Positions 34,018 to 42,044 of a stretch of 64,000 nucleotides of DNA are shown here, in pieces. Both the position numbers and the translations under genes were made by a program. Source of the DNA: JACDAN01 sp963842235. GTDB lineage: Bacteria; Actinomycetota; Thermoleophilia; Gaiellales; Gaiellaceae. The stretch is taken from NCBI GenBank assembly GCA_963842235.1, contig CAWJFT010000002.1, positions 1 through 64,000 on the forward strand, read 5' to 3'. How positions within the stretch are numbered: the first letter of the stretch is position 1; every line of letters begins with the position of its first letter. The notes under the pieces were generated by a model that ran no database searches, was not told the DNA's origin, and saw only the letters and a list, made by a program, of their open reading frames with translations.

Positions 34018-35400
34018 CTAGAACCTGAAGTCCTGGAGCGCTTCCGCAGCGTTCCGGTAGAGCTGCGCAGCCATACGATCCTGGCCGCGCCGCGCCGCCA
34101 GGTCGCCCTTTGCGATCCAGACGGAGGCACGATGGCTGAGGGAGGAAAACTCTTCGAAGTTGCGCTCGGCTTGGCCGAAGGCGGCTTCCGCCTCGTCCAG
34201 GCGTCCCTGCTCGAGGAGTGACCGCCCGAGAACGAGCTGTGCATTGCCCAGCTCGTCGACCACGTCGACGCCGTCGCCGAGCAGCTTCAGCGCCTGGCGG
34301 GCCTGCTCTTCCGCGGTCTCGAGCTCGCCGGTTCGGAGGTTGATCTGCGCCAGCGACGAGACGGCGCGGGCGGCGTCGGTCTCCGTGCCGTACTCGAGCA
34401 ACGTCCTGAACGACTCGTCCAGCTGTCGTACGGCGTCCTCGGGCTTGCCGAGCAGGAAGTTCAGCCCGCCGAGGTTGTTGAGGAGCTTCCCGACCGTCGC
34501 GCGGTCCGCGATCTCCTCGAACTGGGCCTTCGCCTGCTCCGCATAGTTCCGGGCCAGGACCCACTTGCCCTGGCGTTCGGCAACGATGGAGGCGTGGAAG
34601 TACACACGCGCGAGCGCACGCGGATCCTCGAGGGCCTCGGCGAGCTGGAGCGCCCGCTCGAGATCCTCGCGCGCCGCCTCGAAGTCACGCTGGCGGCGGT
34701 AGCACCGTGAGCGCCACCCGAAGATCTCGCCCCGCAGCCGGTCGCACGGGAGCTCCGAGCGCTCGGCCAGGGCCAGGGCCTCGTCGAACAGGGCGATCGC
34801 CGTCTGGATGCTCGAGAGCTCGACCCGGCAGGCCCCGAGCCGGTAGAGGACGTCCGCGCGGTCGACGTCGGAGAACATCGGGTCCTCGACGATCGCCTTG
34901 GCGCGCGTCAGGAGCCCGAGCGCGTCCTGAACCTCGCCCGAGCGCATGAGCGACCACGCCTCGCCGGTGAGGTGGCGAACCTCGAGCTCGGGCGACGCGA
35001 TGCCGAGCACCGTCGGCCCGATCTTCTGGTACTCCGAGAGCGCCTCGGCGTAGTCGTGGTTCTCGTTCAGCGCCTCGGCGCGGGCGAGGCTCGTCTCGAT
35101 CCTCCCACGGTCATCCGCGGAGACGCCGCTCACCAGGAAGCCGGGATCGACGCCCAGCCGCTGCGCCAGCCACTCGATCGTCTCCTGCGTCGGACGCGTC
35201 TTCCCGCGCTCGATCTGGCTGACGTACTCCTTGGAGAAGCGCTCGCCGGCCAGGTCCGTCTGCGTCAGGCCCTGGTTGAGCCGAAGCGAGCGGAGCCGCC
35301 CGCCAAGGCCTCCACTGGGGAGACGGCCGACGCGGGTCGGCCTAGCTGTCTGACTGGCTCGGCTCAAAAAGGACGTTCCCGCAGTGGTGTTTCGTGACAA
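34018..35400 (-). CDS. XRE-family regulator with TPR sensor domain
   Basis: Up to 460 aa. Helix-turn-helix at about 36-88: LRSLRLNQGLTQTDLAGERFSKEYVSQIERGKTRPTQETIEWLAQRLGV. From residue 95 to the end are eight or so TPR motifs (YAEALSEYQKIG, AIALFDEALALAE, AREDLERALQLAEAL, VGKLLNNLGGLNFLLGKPEDAVRQLDES, DEAEAAFGQAERNFEE). This architecture resembles RRNPP peptide-sensing regulators of Firmicutes. TTG 35400 is the longest start; an internal TTG at 35364 is equally possible. A small peptide gene follows at 19 bp and another small ORF diverges from it. Confidence 0.85.
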   Translation of the reverse strand: MSRNTTAGTSFLSRASQTARPTRVGRLPSGGLGGRLRSLRLNQGLTQTDLAGERFSKEYVSQIERGKTRPTQETIEWLAQRLGVDPGFLVSGVSADDRGRIETSLARAEALNENHDYAEALSEYQKIGPTVLGIASPELEVRHLTGEAWSLMRSGEVQDALGLLTRAKAIVEDPMFSDVDRADVLYRLGACRVELSSIQTAIALFDEALALAERSELPCDRLRGEIFGWRSRCYRRQRDFEAAREDLERALQLAEALEDPRALARVYFHASIVAERQGKWVLARNYAEQAKAQFEEIADRATVGKLLNNLGGLNFLLGKPEDAVRQLDESFRTLLEYGTETDAARAVSSLAQINLRTGELETAEEQARQALKLLGDGVDVVDELGNAQLVLGRSLLEQGRLDEAEAAFGQAERNFEEFSSLSHRASVWIAKGDLAARRGQDRMAAQLYRNAAEALQDFRF

Positions 35401-35465
35401 CTTGACAATACTCGTCCTTTAGGTCGGCTGGCATCCCCCAAAAGGGGCCACGGCTCCTGGGGAAT

Positions 35466-35502
35466 ACGGTCAAGCAACAATATCGCAAAATCACTTGACC
35501 GT
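35466..35502. promoter_or_regulatory. 9-bp inverted-repeat operator upstream of the small ORF
   Basis: ACGGTCAAG (35466-35474) and its exact complement CTTGACCGT (35494-35502), 19 bp apart, ending 5 bp before the -35 box of the small-ORF promoter. The CTTGAC core recurs at 35401-35406, next to the XRE start, and in the promoter itself. The XRE-TPR protein is the obvious candidate binder. Confidence 0.6.
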
Positions 35503-35507
35503 GGTAC

Positions 35508-35536
35508 TTGACTGAATCGGACAGTGGTCGTATAGT
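35508..35536 (+). promoter_or_regulatory. strong sigma70-type promoter
   Basis: TTGACT (35508-35513), exactly 17 bp, TATAGT (35531-35536): the best promoter match in the window. It drives the 27-aa ORF unit and points away from the XRE-TPR gene. Confidence 0.75.
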
Positions 35537-35595
35537 CAACGGACCCGAGCAGCAAGGACCCTTGAGGTTTGCGTTGTAAGGGAGGCGTGCCACAC

Positions 35596-35679
35596 ATGGC
35601 GACGGCCGCAGGAGGATTTGGCTGGGCCGCAGAGTCAAGCCTCCGGGTCATTCGCCAAGGGAGGTGGGCTCGCCGCTAG
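35596..35679 (+). CDS. 27-aa small ORF in its own transcription unit
   Basis: MATAAGGFGWAAESSLRVIR plus QGRWARR. GGGAGG lies about 10 bp before the ATG, a strong promoter about 60 bp upstream, and a terminator-like hairpin starts 7 bp after the stop, so all parts of a mini-gene are present. The product is cationic at its C-terminus, with no export signal. It could be a peptide ligand, a leader peptide or the coding part of a small RNA. No longer gene follows on this strand. Confidence 0.5.
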   Translation: MATAAGGFGWAAESSLRVIRQGRWARR

Positions 35680-35685
35680 GAATGC

Positions 35686-35715
35686 GAACCCCCGGGGGCC
35701 GCAGCCCGGGGGTTC
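35686..35715 (+). terminator. terminator-like hairpin after the 27-aa ORF
   Basis: Perfect 11-bp stem GAACCCCCGGG / CCCGGGGGTTC, 8-nt loop, followed by ACTTCCT. Confidence 0.55.
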
Positions 35716-35728
35716 ACTTCCTACACCG

Positions 35729-35747
35729 GGGGGCGCCTAGCGCCCCC
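35729..35747 (+). terminator. intrinsic terminator
   Basis: Stem GGGGGCGC / GCGCCCCC with a CTA loop, followed by TTTGCGTTTCT. It backs up the hairpin at 35686-35715. Confidence 0.6.
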
Positions 35748-35758
35748 TTTGCGTTTCT

Positions 35759-35885
35759 GGCTCGAAGTCTTCGACTTCGAGCCACCGATATTTAGCCGGG
35801 CTCGGGCTTCACCCGAGCGCGGCCCACGAGCGCTCGCCGCTTCCTTTACCTACTTGACTTAGCGGCGAAACCGGCAAAGCCGGTT
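35759..35885. other. cluster of three further perfect hairpins
   Basis: GGCTCGAAGTC-TTC-GACTTCGAGCC (35759-35783, 11-bp stem); GCTCGGG-CTTCA-CCCGAGC (35800-35818); AACCGGC-AAA-GCCGGTT (35869-35885). They fill the space between the small ORF unit and the convergent tetR gene and may act as terminators in both directions. No ORF with a ribosome site is visible in 35680-35906. Confidence 0.55.
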
Positions 35886-35906
35886 CCGCGGCGAATGACC
35901 GAGGCT

Positions 35907-36515
35907 TCAGGCTTCCGCTTTGCCCGTCATCCACATGCGCCGCGCCGCGAAGATGCTTGGGAAGTCTTCATCTGCCAGGCCGCCTAGACGCTTGCTGACC
36001 GTTCCAAGGAGGCCGATGGCGATGTAGATCCACGCCTCGGCTTCCGGATCGCGGTCCGGGAGGACGCCGCCCGCTTCCTGCGCGCGGCGGACGACATCGG
36101 CGACGAACTCGTGAACCTCGCGGATGTGGCGCCGGATGAAGCGCCTGATCTCCGGGTCGTCGTTCGCCTCGGTCGAGGCCTGGACCCACAGCAGGGCAAT
36201 GTTTCCGCGCTTGTCCTTGGCCGCGAAATAGGAGTTGCCCATCGCGGTGAGCCAGAGCCCCGGATCCGGCTCGCTCGCCACGGCCTCCTCCCACATGGCG
36301 CGGCACTCGTTCCACGCCTCGGTCAGGCAGGCGAGGTAGAGATCGCGCTTGGAGGAGAAGTGTCGGTAGAGGATCGGCTCCGTGACGCCGGCGGTGCGGG
36401 CGATCTCCGCCGTCGTGGCTCCGTGGTAGCTGCCCTTGGCAAAGATCTGGCAGGCGCATTCGAGGACGGTCGACTTGCGCTCTTCGGCGCTCAGCCTCGA
36501 CTTCGTCGCGCTCAT
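35907..36515 (-). CDS. TetR-family transcriptional regulator
   Basis: 202 aa. The DNA-binding domain at residues 8-55 reads RKSTVLECACQIFAKGSYHGATTAEIARTAGVTEPILYRHFSSKRDLYLACL, the standard TetR helix-turn-helix, followed by a helical ligand domain. It overlaps the upstream efflux gene by 4 bp (ATGA) and is translated with it. A palindrome at 37985-37998, between that exporter and the MMPL gene, is its probable operator. Confidence 0.92.
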   Translation of the reverse strand: MSATKSRLSAEERKSTVLECACQIFAKGSYHGATTAEIARTAGVTEPILYRHFSSKRDLYLACLTEAWNECRAMWEEAVASEPDPGLWLTAMGNSYFAAKDKRGNIALLWVQASTEANDDPEIRRFIRRHIREVHEFVADVVRRAQEAGGVLPDRDPEAEAWIYIAIGLLGTVSKRLGGLADEDFPSIFAARRMWMTGKAEA

Positions 36516-37966
36516 GCGGCGAGCTCGCTTATGCGCGACTCTTGGTCGCCCGGCTCCTCGGTCTCGTGCGCCCTGATGAGCGCGAACGAGACCACTGCCC
36601 CGAGAACCGCGATAGCCGCGGCGACCGTGAGGGCCGTCGACAACGCGTCCACGAAGAGCTGCTTGTTCTGGAAGACCGCGGGTCCCTGGAGATCGCCGAT
36701 CTGATGGGCCATGATCGCGCCTAAGAAGGCGATCCCCATCGATCCTCCGACCTGGCGAAACGCGTTCAAGACGGCAGAGCCGACCCCGGACTTGTCGACG
36801 GGCAGTGCGCGAATAGCGGCGGCCGCGCTCGGCGTCATCACCATCGCTATCCCGAATCCGCCGATGATCATCGCCGGGAAGAGCGTCCAGTAGCTCTCCT
36901 GCACGCCGAGGCGAGAGAAGTAGAGGAGCTGCACCGCGAGGAGGACCATTCCGACCGTGATCAGCCAGCGCGAGCCGAAGCGGTCCGTGCTCCTTCCGGC
37001 GATCGGCGCGGTCAGCATGATCAAGATCGTCATCGGCAGGAAGGCAGCGCCGGCCTGAACCGCCGAGTAGCCGAGCACGCCCTGCATGTAGAGCGACATG
37101 AAGAAGAAGACGCCGAACAGGGCGAGTGCGACGAGCAGGACCGAGAGGTTTGCACCGGTGAACGTCGGGTTCTTGAACAGGCTAAGGTCGAGCATCGGAA
37201 TCCGCTGGTGCTGCTCGAGCAGGACGAAGGCGACGAGCATGCCGACGGCTACCGCGAAGGCGCCGAGGATGCGTGCGGAGGTCCAGCCGTACGTGTTCGC
37301 CTCGATCAGGCCGTAGACGAGCGCGAACAGGCCGATCCCCGAGGTCAGGAGCCCGGGGAGATCGAGACGTTGCTCGGCCGACTCGTCCCTCGACTCCGGA
37401 ATCAGGATCAGGCTTGCTGCGATCGCGATGATCCCGATCGGGACGTTGACGAAGAAGATCCAGTTCCAGCTGATGTGCTCGGTCAGCAGGCCGCCGACCA
37501 GCGGCCCGATTGCGAGCGCGAGTGCGGCCGTACCGGCCCAGATTCCGATTGCCGTCCCGCGCTGGCGCGGTGGAAACGTCGCGGCGATGATCGAGAGCGT
37601 CGCCGGATTCATCAGCGCAGCGCCGGCTCCCTGGACGACGCGGGCGCCGATCAGCACCTCGCCGCTACCTGCCAGGCCGCAGAAGAGCGAGGACAGCGTG
37701 AAGATCGCGAGCCCGATGACGAAGATCAGGCGACGCCCCATGAGATCGGCGAGCTTCCCGCCGGTCAGCATCAGCGACGCGAAGGTGAGTGCGTAGCCCG
37801 TGACGATCCACTCGAGCTCGGAGAGGTCAATTTGCAGATCGCGCGCGATCGACGGCAGCGCGACGTTGACCACGGTGTTGTCCAGCATGATCATGAAGAG
37901 ACCGAGGGCGACCGCCGCCAGGGTCCACCACTTGCGAGCTTCATCTGAGATCAAATGCAGTTTCAC
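36512..37966 (-). CDS. MFS drug exporter, DHA2 (EmrB/QacA) family
   Basis: 484 aa with 14 predicted membrane segments. LFMIMLDNTVVNVALPSIARDL in helix 1 is the DHA2 signature, LTGGKLADLMGRRLIFVIG is the loop 2-3 motif, and GAGAALMNPATLSIIAATFPPRQRGTAIGIWA is motif C. A proton-driven multidrug efflux role is family knowledge. Divergent from the MMPL exporter gene and translationally coupled to tetR. Confidence 0.92.
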   Translation of the reverse strand: MKLHLISDEARKWWTLAAVALGLFMIMLDNTVVNVALPSIARDLQIDLSELEWIVTGYALTFASLMLTGGKLADLMGRRLIFVIGLAIFTLSSLFCGLAGSGEVLIGARVVQGAGAALMNPATLSIIAATFPPRQRGTAIGIWAGTAALALAIGPLVGGLLTEHISWNWIFFVNVPIGIIAIAASLILIPESRDESAEQRLDLPGLLTSGIGLFALVYGLIEANTYGWTSARILGAFAVAVGMLVAFVLLEQHQRIPMLDLSLFKNPTFTGANLSVLLVALALFGVFFFMSLYMQGVLGYSAVQAGAAFLPMTILIMLTAPIAGRSTDRFGSRWLITVGMVLLAVQLLYFSRLGVQESYWTLFPAMIIGGFGIAMVMTPSAAAAIRALPVDKSGVGSAVLNAFRQVGGSMGIAFLGAIMAHQIGDLQGPAVFQNKQLFVDALSTALTVAAAIAVLGAVVSFALIRAHETEEPGDQESRISELAA

Positions 37967-37984
37967 CGGATAGTGGAGGCTATG

Positions 37985-37998
37985 TTAGCGGTCACTAA
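37985..37998. promoter_or_regulatory. TetR-type operator between two efflux genes
   Basis: TTAGCGGTCACTAA, an imperfect palindrome with perfect TTAG/CTAA ends (10 of 14 positions symmetric). It lies in the 44-bp divergent spacer, 12 bp before the MMPL ATG and 18 bp before the MFS start, where one TetR dimer could control both. Confidence 0.55.
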
Positions 37999-38010
37999 TC
38001 TTCACAGTCA

Positions 38011-40113
38011 ATGACGCGTCGGCTTGCACTGGCGTCGGCTCGCCATCCATGGCGCGCCGTGGGTGCCTGGATCGCCGCGCTGCTCGTCGCCTTCGCGCTG
38101 ATCGTGGGCTTCCTCGGCGACGCGCTGACCGGTGAGGCCGAGCAGCTGAACAACCCGGAATCGGAGCAGGCGTACGACCTGATCGACGAGCACCTGCCGG
38201 CCTCACCGCAATTCACGTCCGACGTGGTGCTGATTCGTTCGACCTCCGCGACGGTCGACCAGCCGGCCTTTCGACGCAAGCTCGAAGCGGTCCAGGCGGC
38301 GCTGCGAGAAACTCCCGGCGTCCGCTACGTCGCCGACGAGCCGACGGCTCAGACAAGGCGGGCAGTCGTGGTCGAGATCGGGCTCGAGGACGAGGAGGCC
38401 GGGAAGAACGTCTCCGACCTCGTCGGGGGCCTCGACGACTCGACATTCAATGTCGAGGCGACCGGCGAGTGGACGGTCGAGAACGACTTCCAGACGCTCT
38501 CGCAGGAGGACCTGCAGAAGGGTGAGCTCCAGTTCGGCCTCCCGGCGGCGCTGATCGTCTTGCTCCTCGTCTTCGGTTCGGTCATCGCCGGCCTGATCCC
38601 GGTGGCACTTGCGCTCGTCGCGATCATGGCGGCGCTCGGGTTGACCGCGTTTCTGGGGATCTTCTTCGACCTCTCGATCTTCACGATCAACATGCTCACC
38701 GGCATGGGCCTGGCGCTCGGGATCGACTACTCGCTCTTCGTCGTGTCTCGGTTTCGAGAGGAACGGTCGAACGGTCTCGGGAAGCTCGACGCCGTCGGAG
38801 CGACCGGCACGACCGCGAGTCGAGCGGTGCTCTTCAGCGGCTTCGCCTTCGTGATCGCGATGTTCGGGCTCCTGATCATCCCGAACACGATCTTCCGCAG
38901 CCTGGCTGCGGGTGCGATTCTCGTCGGGATCACCTCCGTGCTCGTGGCGCTGACGCTCCTCCCTGCGGTGCTCAGCCTGCTCGGCGATCGCGTCAATTCG
39001 CTACGGATCCCCCTCATCGGACGCGGTGCGGAGCGCGGCACGGGCGCCGTGAGCCCTTTCTGGGGCGGGATCGTCCGCACAGTCATGCGGCGGCCGGCGA
39101 TCAGCCTCGTGCTCAGTACGGCGCTCTTGCTTCTCCTCGCCTTGCCGGTGCTCGACTACACGACGGGCGAGGCCGGAATCCGTACGCTTCCGGACCGCTT
39201 CCCATCGAAGCAGGGGTTCAATGCGCTGCAGCAGGAGTTCGGCGTCGGGACGACGGACACCGTCCAGGTGGTCATCGACGGGCGCGCGAGACCGGCCGAC
39301 GTGCAGACCCTGGCGCTGAGGATGCGGAGGAATCCGGCGCTGCGAAACGTCGAGGTTCGGCGTTACGGGAGCGACTTCGCCGTGGTCGAGGCAGTGCCGG
39401 CCGGCGACAGCCGCGACGAGCGCGCGCTCGACACGGTCCGCGAGTTGCGCCGTGAGGACATTCCGGGAGCGCGGGTGCTCGTCACCGGCGAGACGGCGGA
39501 GAGCCTCGATTACCGCCAGCTCACCAACCGCTGGCTGCCGATCCTGATCACCTTTGTGCTGACGCTGTCCTTCATCCTCCTGACGATCGCGTTCCGCTCG
39601 ATCGTGGTCGCCGCCACGGCGATCGTCCTCAACCTGTTGTCGGTCGGAGCTGCGTACGGGGTGCTGGTCCTCGTCTTCGAAAAGGGGGTCGGAAACGAGC
39701 TCTTCGGCTTCCAGCAGGTCGACTTCATCGAGGCGTGGGTCCCGCTCTTCCTGTTCGCGGTGCTCTTCGGCCTCTCGATGGACTACCACGTCTTCTTGCT
39801 GAGCCGCATCCGCGAGCGCTATCTCCAGACCGGCGACAGCGACGCCGCGGTGGCACACGGAATCGGCTCGACGGCGAGGCTGATCACCGGAGCCGCGCTG
39901 ATCATCATCGCCGTGTTCGGCGGCTTCGCCGTCGGCGATCTCGTCATGTTCCAGCAGATGGGCTTCGGCGTCGCCGTGTCGCTGCTGATCGACGCGACGA
40001 TCATCCGCTCGGTCCTGCTTCCGGCCGCGATGAAGCTCCTCGGAGACTGGAACTGGTACCTCCCGAAGTGGCTCGACTGGCTGCCGGACTTCCACGTCGA
40101 GGGCGCACGCTGA
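38011..40113 (+). CDS. MMPL/RND-family membrane transporter
   Basis: 700 aa with two repeats of one helix, a large outside loop, then five helices. Typical MMPL features: MTRRLALASARHPWRAVGAW at the start, MLTGMGLALGIDYSLFVVSRFREE and VLFGLSMDYHVFLLSRIRERY (the GxxxDY proton-relay motifs in each half), and a long periplasmic-type segment in each half. These carry lipids, fatty acids or drugs across the membrane. The following acyl-CoA synthetase overlaps its stop, hinting at a lipid-like substrate. Confidence 0.9.
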   Translation: MTRRLALASARHPWRAVGAWIAALLVAFALIVGFLGDALTGEAEQLNNPESEQAYDLIDEHLPASPQFTSDVVLIRSTSATVDQPAFRRKLEAVQAALRETPGVRYVADEPTAQTRRAVVVEIGLEDEEAGKNVSDLVGGLDDSTFNVEATGEWTVENDFQTLSQEDLQKGELQFGLPAALIVLLLVFGSVIAGLIPVALALVAIMAALGLTAFLGIFFDLSIFTINMLTGMGLALGIDYSLFVVSRFREERSNGLGKLDAVGATGTTASRAVLFSGFAFVIAMFGLLIIPNTIFRSLAAGAILVGITSVLVALTLLPAVLSLLGDRVNSLRIPLIGRGAERGTGAVSPFWGGIVRTVMRRPAISLVLSTALLLLLALPVLDYTTGEAGIRTLPDRFPSKQGFNALQQEFGVGTTDTVQVVIDGRARPADVQTLALRMRRNPALRNVEVRRYGSDFAVVEAVPAGDSRDERALDTVRELRREDIPGARVLVTGETAESLDYRQLTNRWLPILITFVLTLSFILLTIAFRSIVVAATAIVLNLLSVGAAYGVLVLVFEKGVGNELFGFQQVDFIEAWVPLFLFAVLFGLSMDYHVFLLSRIRERYLQTGDSDAAVAHGIGSTARLITGAALIIIAVFGGFAVGDLVMFQQMGFGVAVSLLIDATIIRSVLLPAAMKLLGDWNWYLPKWLDWLPDFHVEGAR

Positions 40114-42044
40114 CCGAGCCGATCTGGACACCGAGCCGGGAGGTACTGGAGCGGGCGAACGTCGTTCGCCTGATGCGCCGTCACGGGATCGACGACTACT
40201 GGGCGCTCGTGCGTCGCTCCCAGGAGGATCCGGAGTGGTTCTGGCCGGCTGCGATCGAGGACATGGGCCTGGAGTTCTCGCAGCCGTGGGAGCAGGTCGT
40301 CGACCGCTCTCGCGGGCCCGAGTGGGCCACGTGGTTCGTCGGCGGCAAGCTGAACATCGCGTGGAACTGCGTCCACCGGTGGGCCCGCGGCGAGCGCGCC
40401 GAAGCCGAGGCGGCGGTCTGGGAAGGCGAGGACGGAACGGCAGCGACGTTCACGTACGCCCAGCTCTCGGACGCGGTTACGAGACTCGCGGAGGCGCTCG
40501 TGCGGCTTGGCGTGGAGCCGGGAGATCGCGTCGCCCTCTTCCTGCCGATGTCGCCGGAGGTTGCGATCGCGTCCCACGCCTGCGCCCACATCGGCGCCGT
40601 GCAGGTGCCGATCTTCTCCGGCTTCGCCGGGCCTGCGGTGGCAACGCGCCTGCAGGACTCCGAGGCGAAGGTGCTGATCACCGCCGACGGATCGCTTCGG
40701 CGCGGCAAGGAGCAGCCGATGAAGGCGATCGCTGATGAGGCCGCTGCCGATGCGCCGGCCCTCGAGCATGTGGTGGTCTGGCGGCGTCTTGGACGAGACG
40801 ACGTGCCGATGCAGCCCGGTCGGGACGTCTTCTGGGACGAGGTTGTCGGCGAGTCGCCGGGCGAGCTCGAACCACTGCAGGTCGATTCCGAGCATCCGTA
40901 TCTGCTGACGTACACGTCGGGGACCACGGGGCGGCCGAAGGGCGTCGTCCACGTCCAGGGCGGGTTCCTCGTCTCGATTGCGCGCGAGGTCTGCTACCAG
41001 GCGGACGCGAAGCCGGACGATGTCATCCACTTCTCCACGGACATGGGCTGGATCATGGGGCCGTGGACGGTGGTCGGCGGCGGAGCGCTCGGGACGACGC
41101 TCGTCTTCGCGGAGGGGGCGCCGGACTGGCCGACCGACCGCCTGTGGCGGCTGATCGCGCGCGAGCGTGCGTCGATCCTCGGCGTCTCGCCGACCCTGAT
41201 CCGCGCGTTGATCCCGCATGGCGATCCTGAGGCGGACCTTTCATCGCTGCGGATCATGGTCACGACCGGCGAGCCGTGGAACCCCGAGCCCTATCGCTGG
41301 CTCTTTGAGCAAGTCGGAGGCGGGCGCGTCCCGATCATCAACTGCTCGGGCGGGACCGAGGTCGCCGCTTGCTTCTTGTCGCCCACTCCGGCGATCCCTA
41401 TCAAGGCCTGCTCGCTGGGCGGGCCGGCGCTGGGTATGGCGATGGACGTGGTCGACGGGGAGGGCCGGTCGGTTGTCGCGTCGGGCGAGGTCGGCGAGCT
41501 CGTGTGCCGTAAGCCTTTCCCGGGCATGACGCGCGGGTTCTGGCGGGATCCTGAGCGGTACCTGGAGACGTACTGGCGCCGGTTTCCCGGCGTCTGGACG
41601 CACGGGGACTGGGCCTCGGTGGACGAGGACGGCTACTGGTTCCTGCACGGGCGCTCCGACGACACGCTGAACATCGCCGGGAAGCGGATCGGGCCGGCCG
41701 AGCTGGAGTCGGCGGCGGTCGAGCATCCCGGCGTGCTCGAGGCGGCTGCGGTCGGGGTCCCGCACGAGGTCAAGGGCGAGGTCGCCTGGCTCTTCTGCAT
41801 TCCGGCGCCCGGTGTGGAGGTCGGAGACGGGCTGGCCGCCGAAGTCGGTGAGCTTGTGGCGAAGGAGCTCGGGAAGGCGTTCCGTCCCGACCGGGTCGTG
41901 TTCGTGCGCGCGTTGCCGAAGACGCGCAGCGCCAAGATCGTGCGGCGGGCGCTGCGGGCGAAGGCGGTCGGTGCGGATCCGGGCGATCTATCCTCGCTCG
42001 AGAATCCTGAAGCGTTAGAGGAGATCGAAAGGGTCGTTGGCTGA
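40110..42044 (+). CDS. AMP-forming acyl-CoA synthetase (acetoacetyl/acetyl-CoA synthetase-like), CTG start
   Basis: About 644 aa. Adenylation motif YTSGTTGRPKGVVHV near residue 268, the aromatic-rich GWIMGPWTVVGG, the ADP-binding HGDWASVDEDGYWFLHGRSDD and the C-terminal Lys in PKTRSAKIVRRALR. It belongs to the ACS superfamily; the acid is not known. The conserved N-terminus TEPIWTPSREVLERANVVRLM starts directly after a CTG that forms CTGA with the MMPL stop; the next in-frame ATG is about 20 codons later. It precedes an SDR gene overlapping by 8 bp. Confidence 0.87.
   Translation: MTEPIWTPSREVLERANVVRLMRRHGIDDYWALVRRSQEDPEWFWPAAIEDMGLEFSQPWEQVVDRSRGPEWATWFVGGKLNIAWNCVHRWARGERAEAEAAVWEGEDGTAATFTYAQLSDAVTRLAEALVRLGVEPGDRVALFLPMSPEVAIASHACAHIGAVQVPIFSGFAGPAVATRLQDSEAKVLITADGSLRRGKEQPMKAIADEAAADAPALEHVVVWRRLGRDDVPMQPGRDVFWDEVVGESPGELEPLQVDSEHPYLLTYTSGTTGRPKGVVHVQGGFLVSIAREVCYQADAKPDDVIHFSTDMGWIMGPWTVVGGGALGTTLVFAEGAPDWPTDRLWRLIARERASILGVSPTLIRALIPHGDPEADLSSLRIMVTTGEPWNPEPYRWLFEQVGGGRVPIINCSGGTEVAACFLSPTPAIPIKACSLGGPALGMAMDVVDGEGRSVVASGEVGELVCRKPFPGMTRGFWRDPERYLETYWRRFPGVWTHGDWASVDEDGYWFLHGRSDDTLNIAGKRIGPAELESAAVEHPGVLEAAAVGVPHEVKGEVAWLFCIPAPGVEVGDGLAAEVGELVAKELGKAFRPDRVVFVRALPKTRSAKIVRRALRAKAVGADPGDLSSLENPEALEEIERVVG

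Noticed and set aside
35342..35638. Minus-strand ORFs of 95-98 aa over the small-ORF promoter
   Set aside because: They overlap the promoter, operator and start of the XRE-TPR gene, lack ribosome sites and have no coding-like composition.
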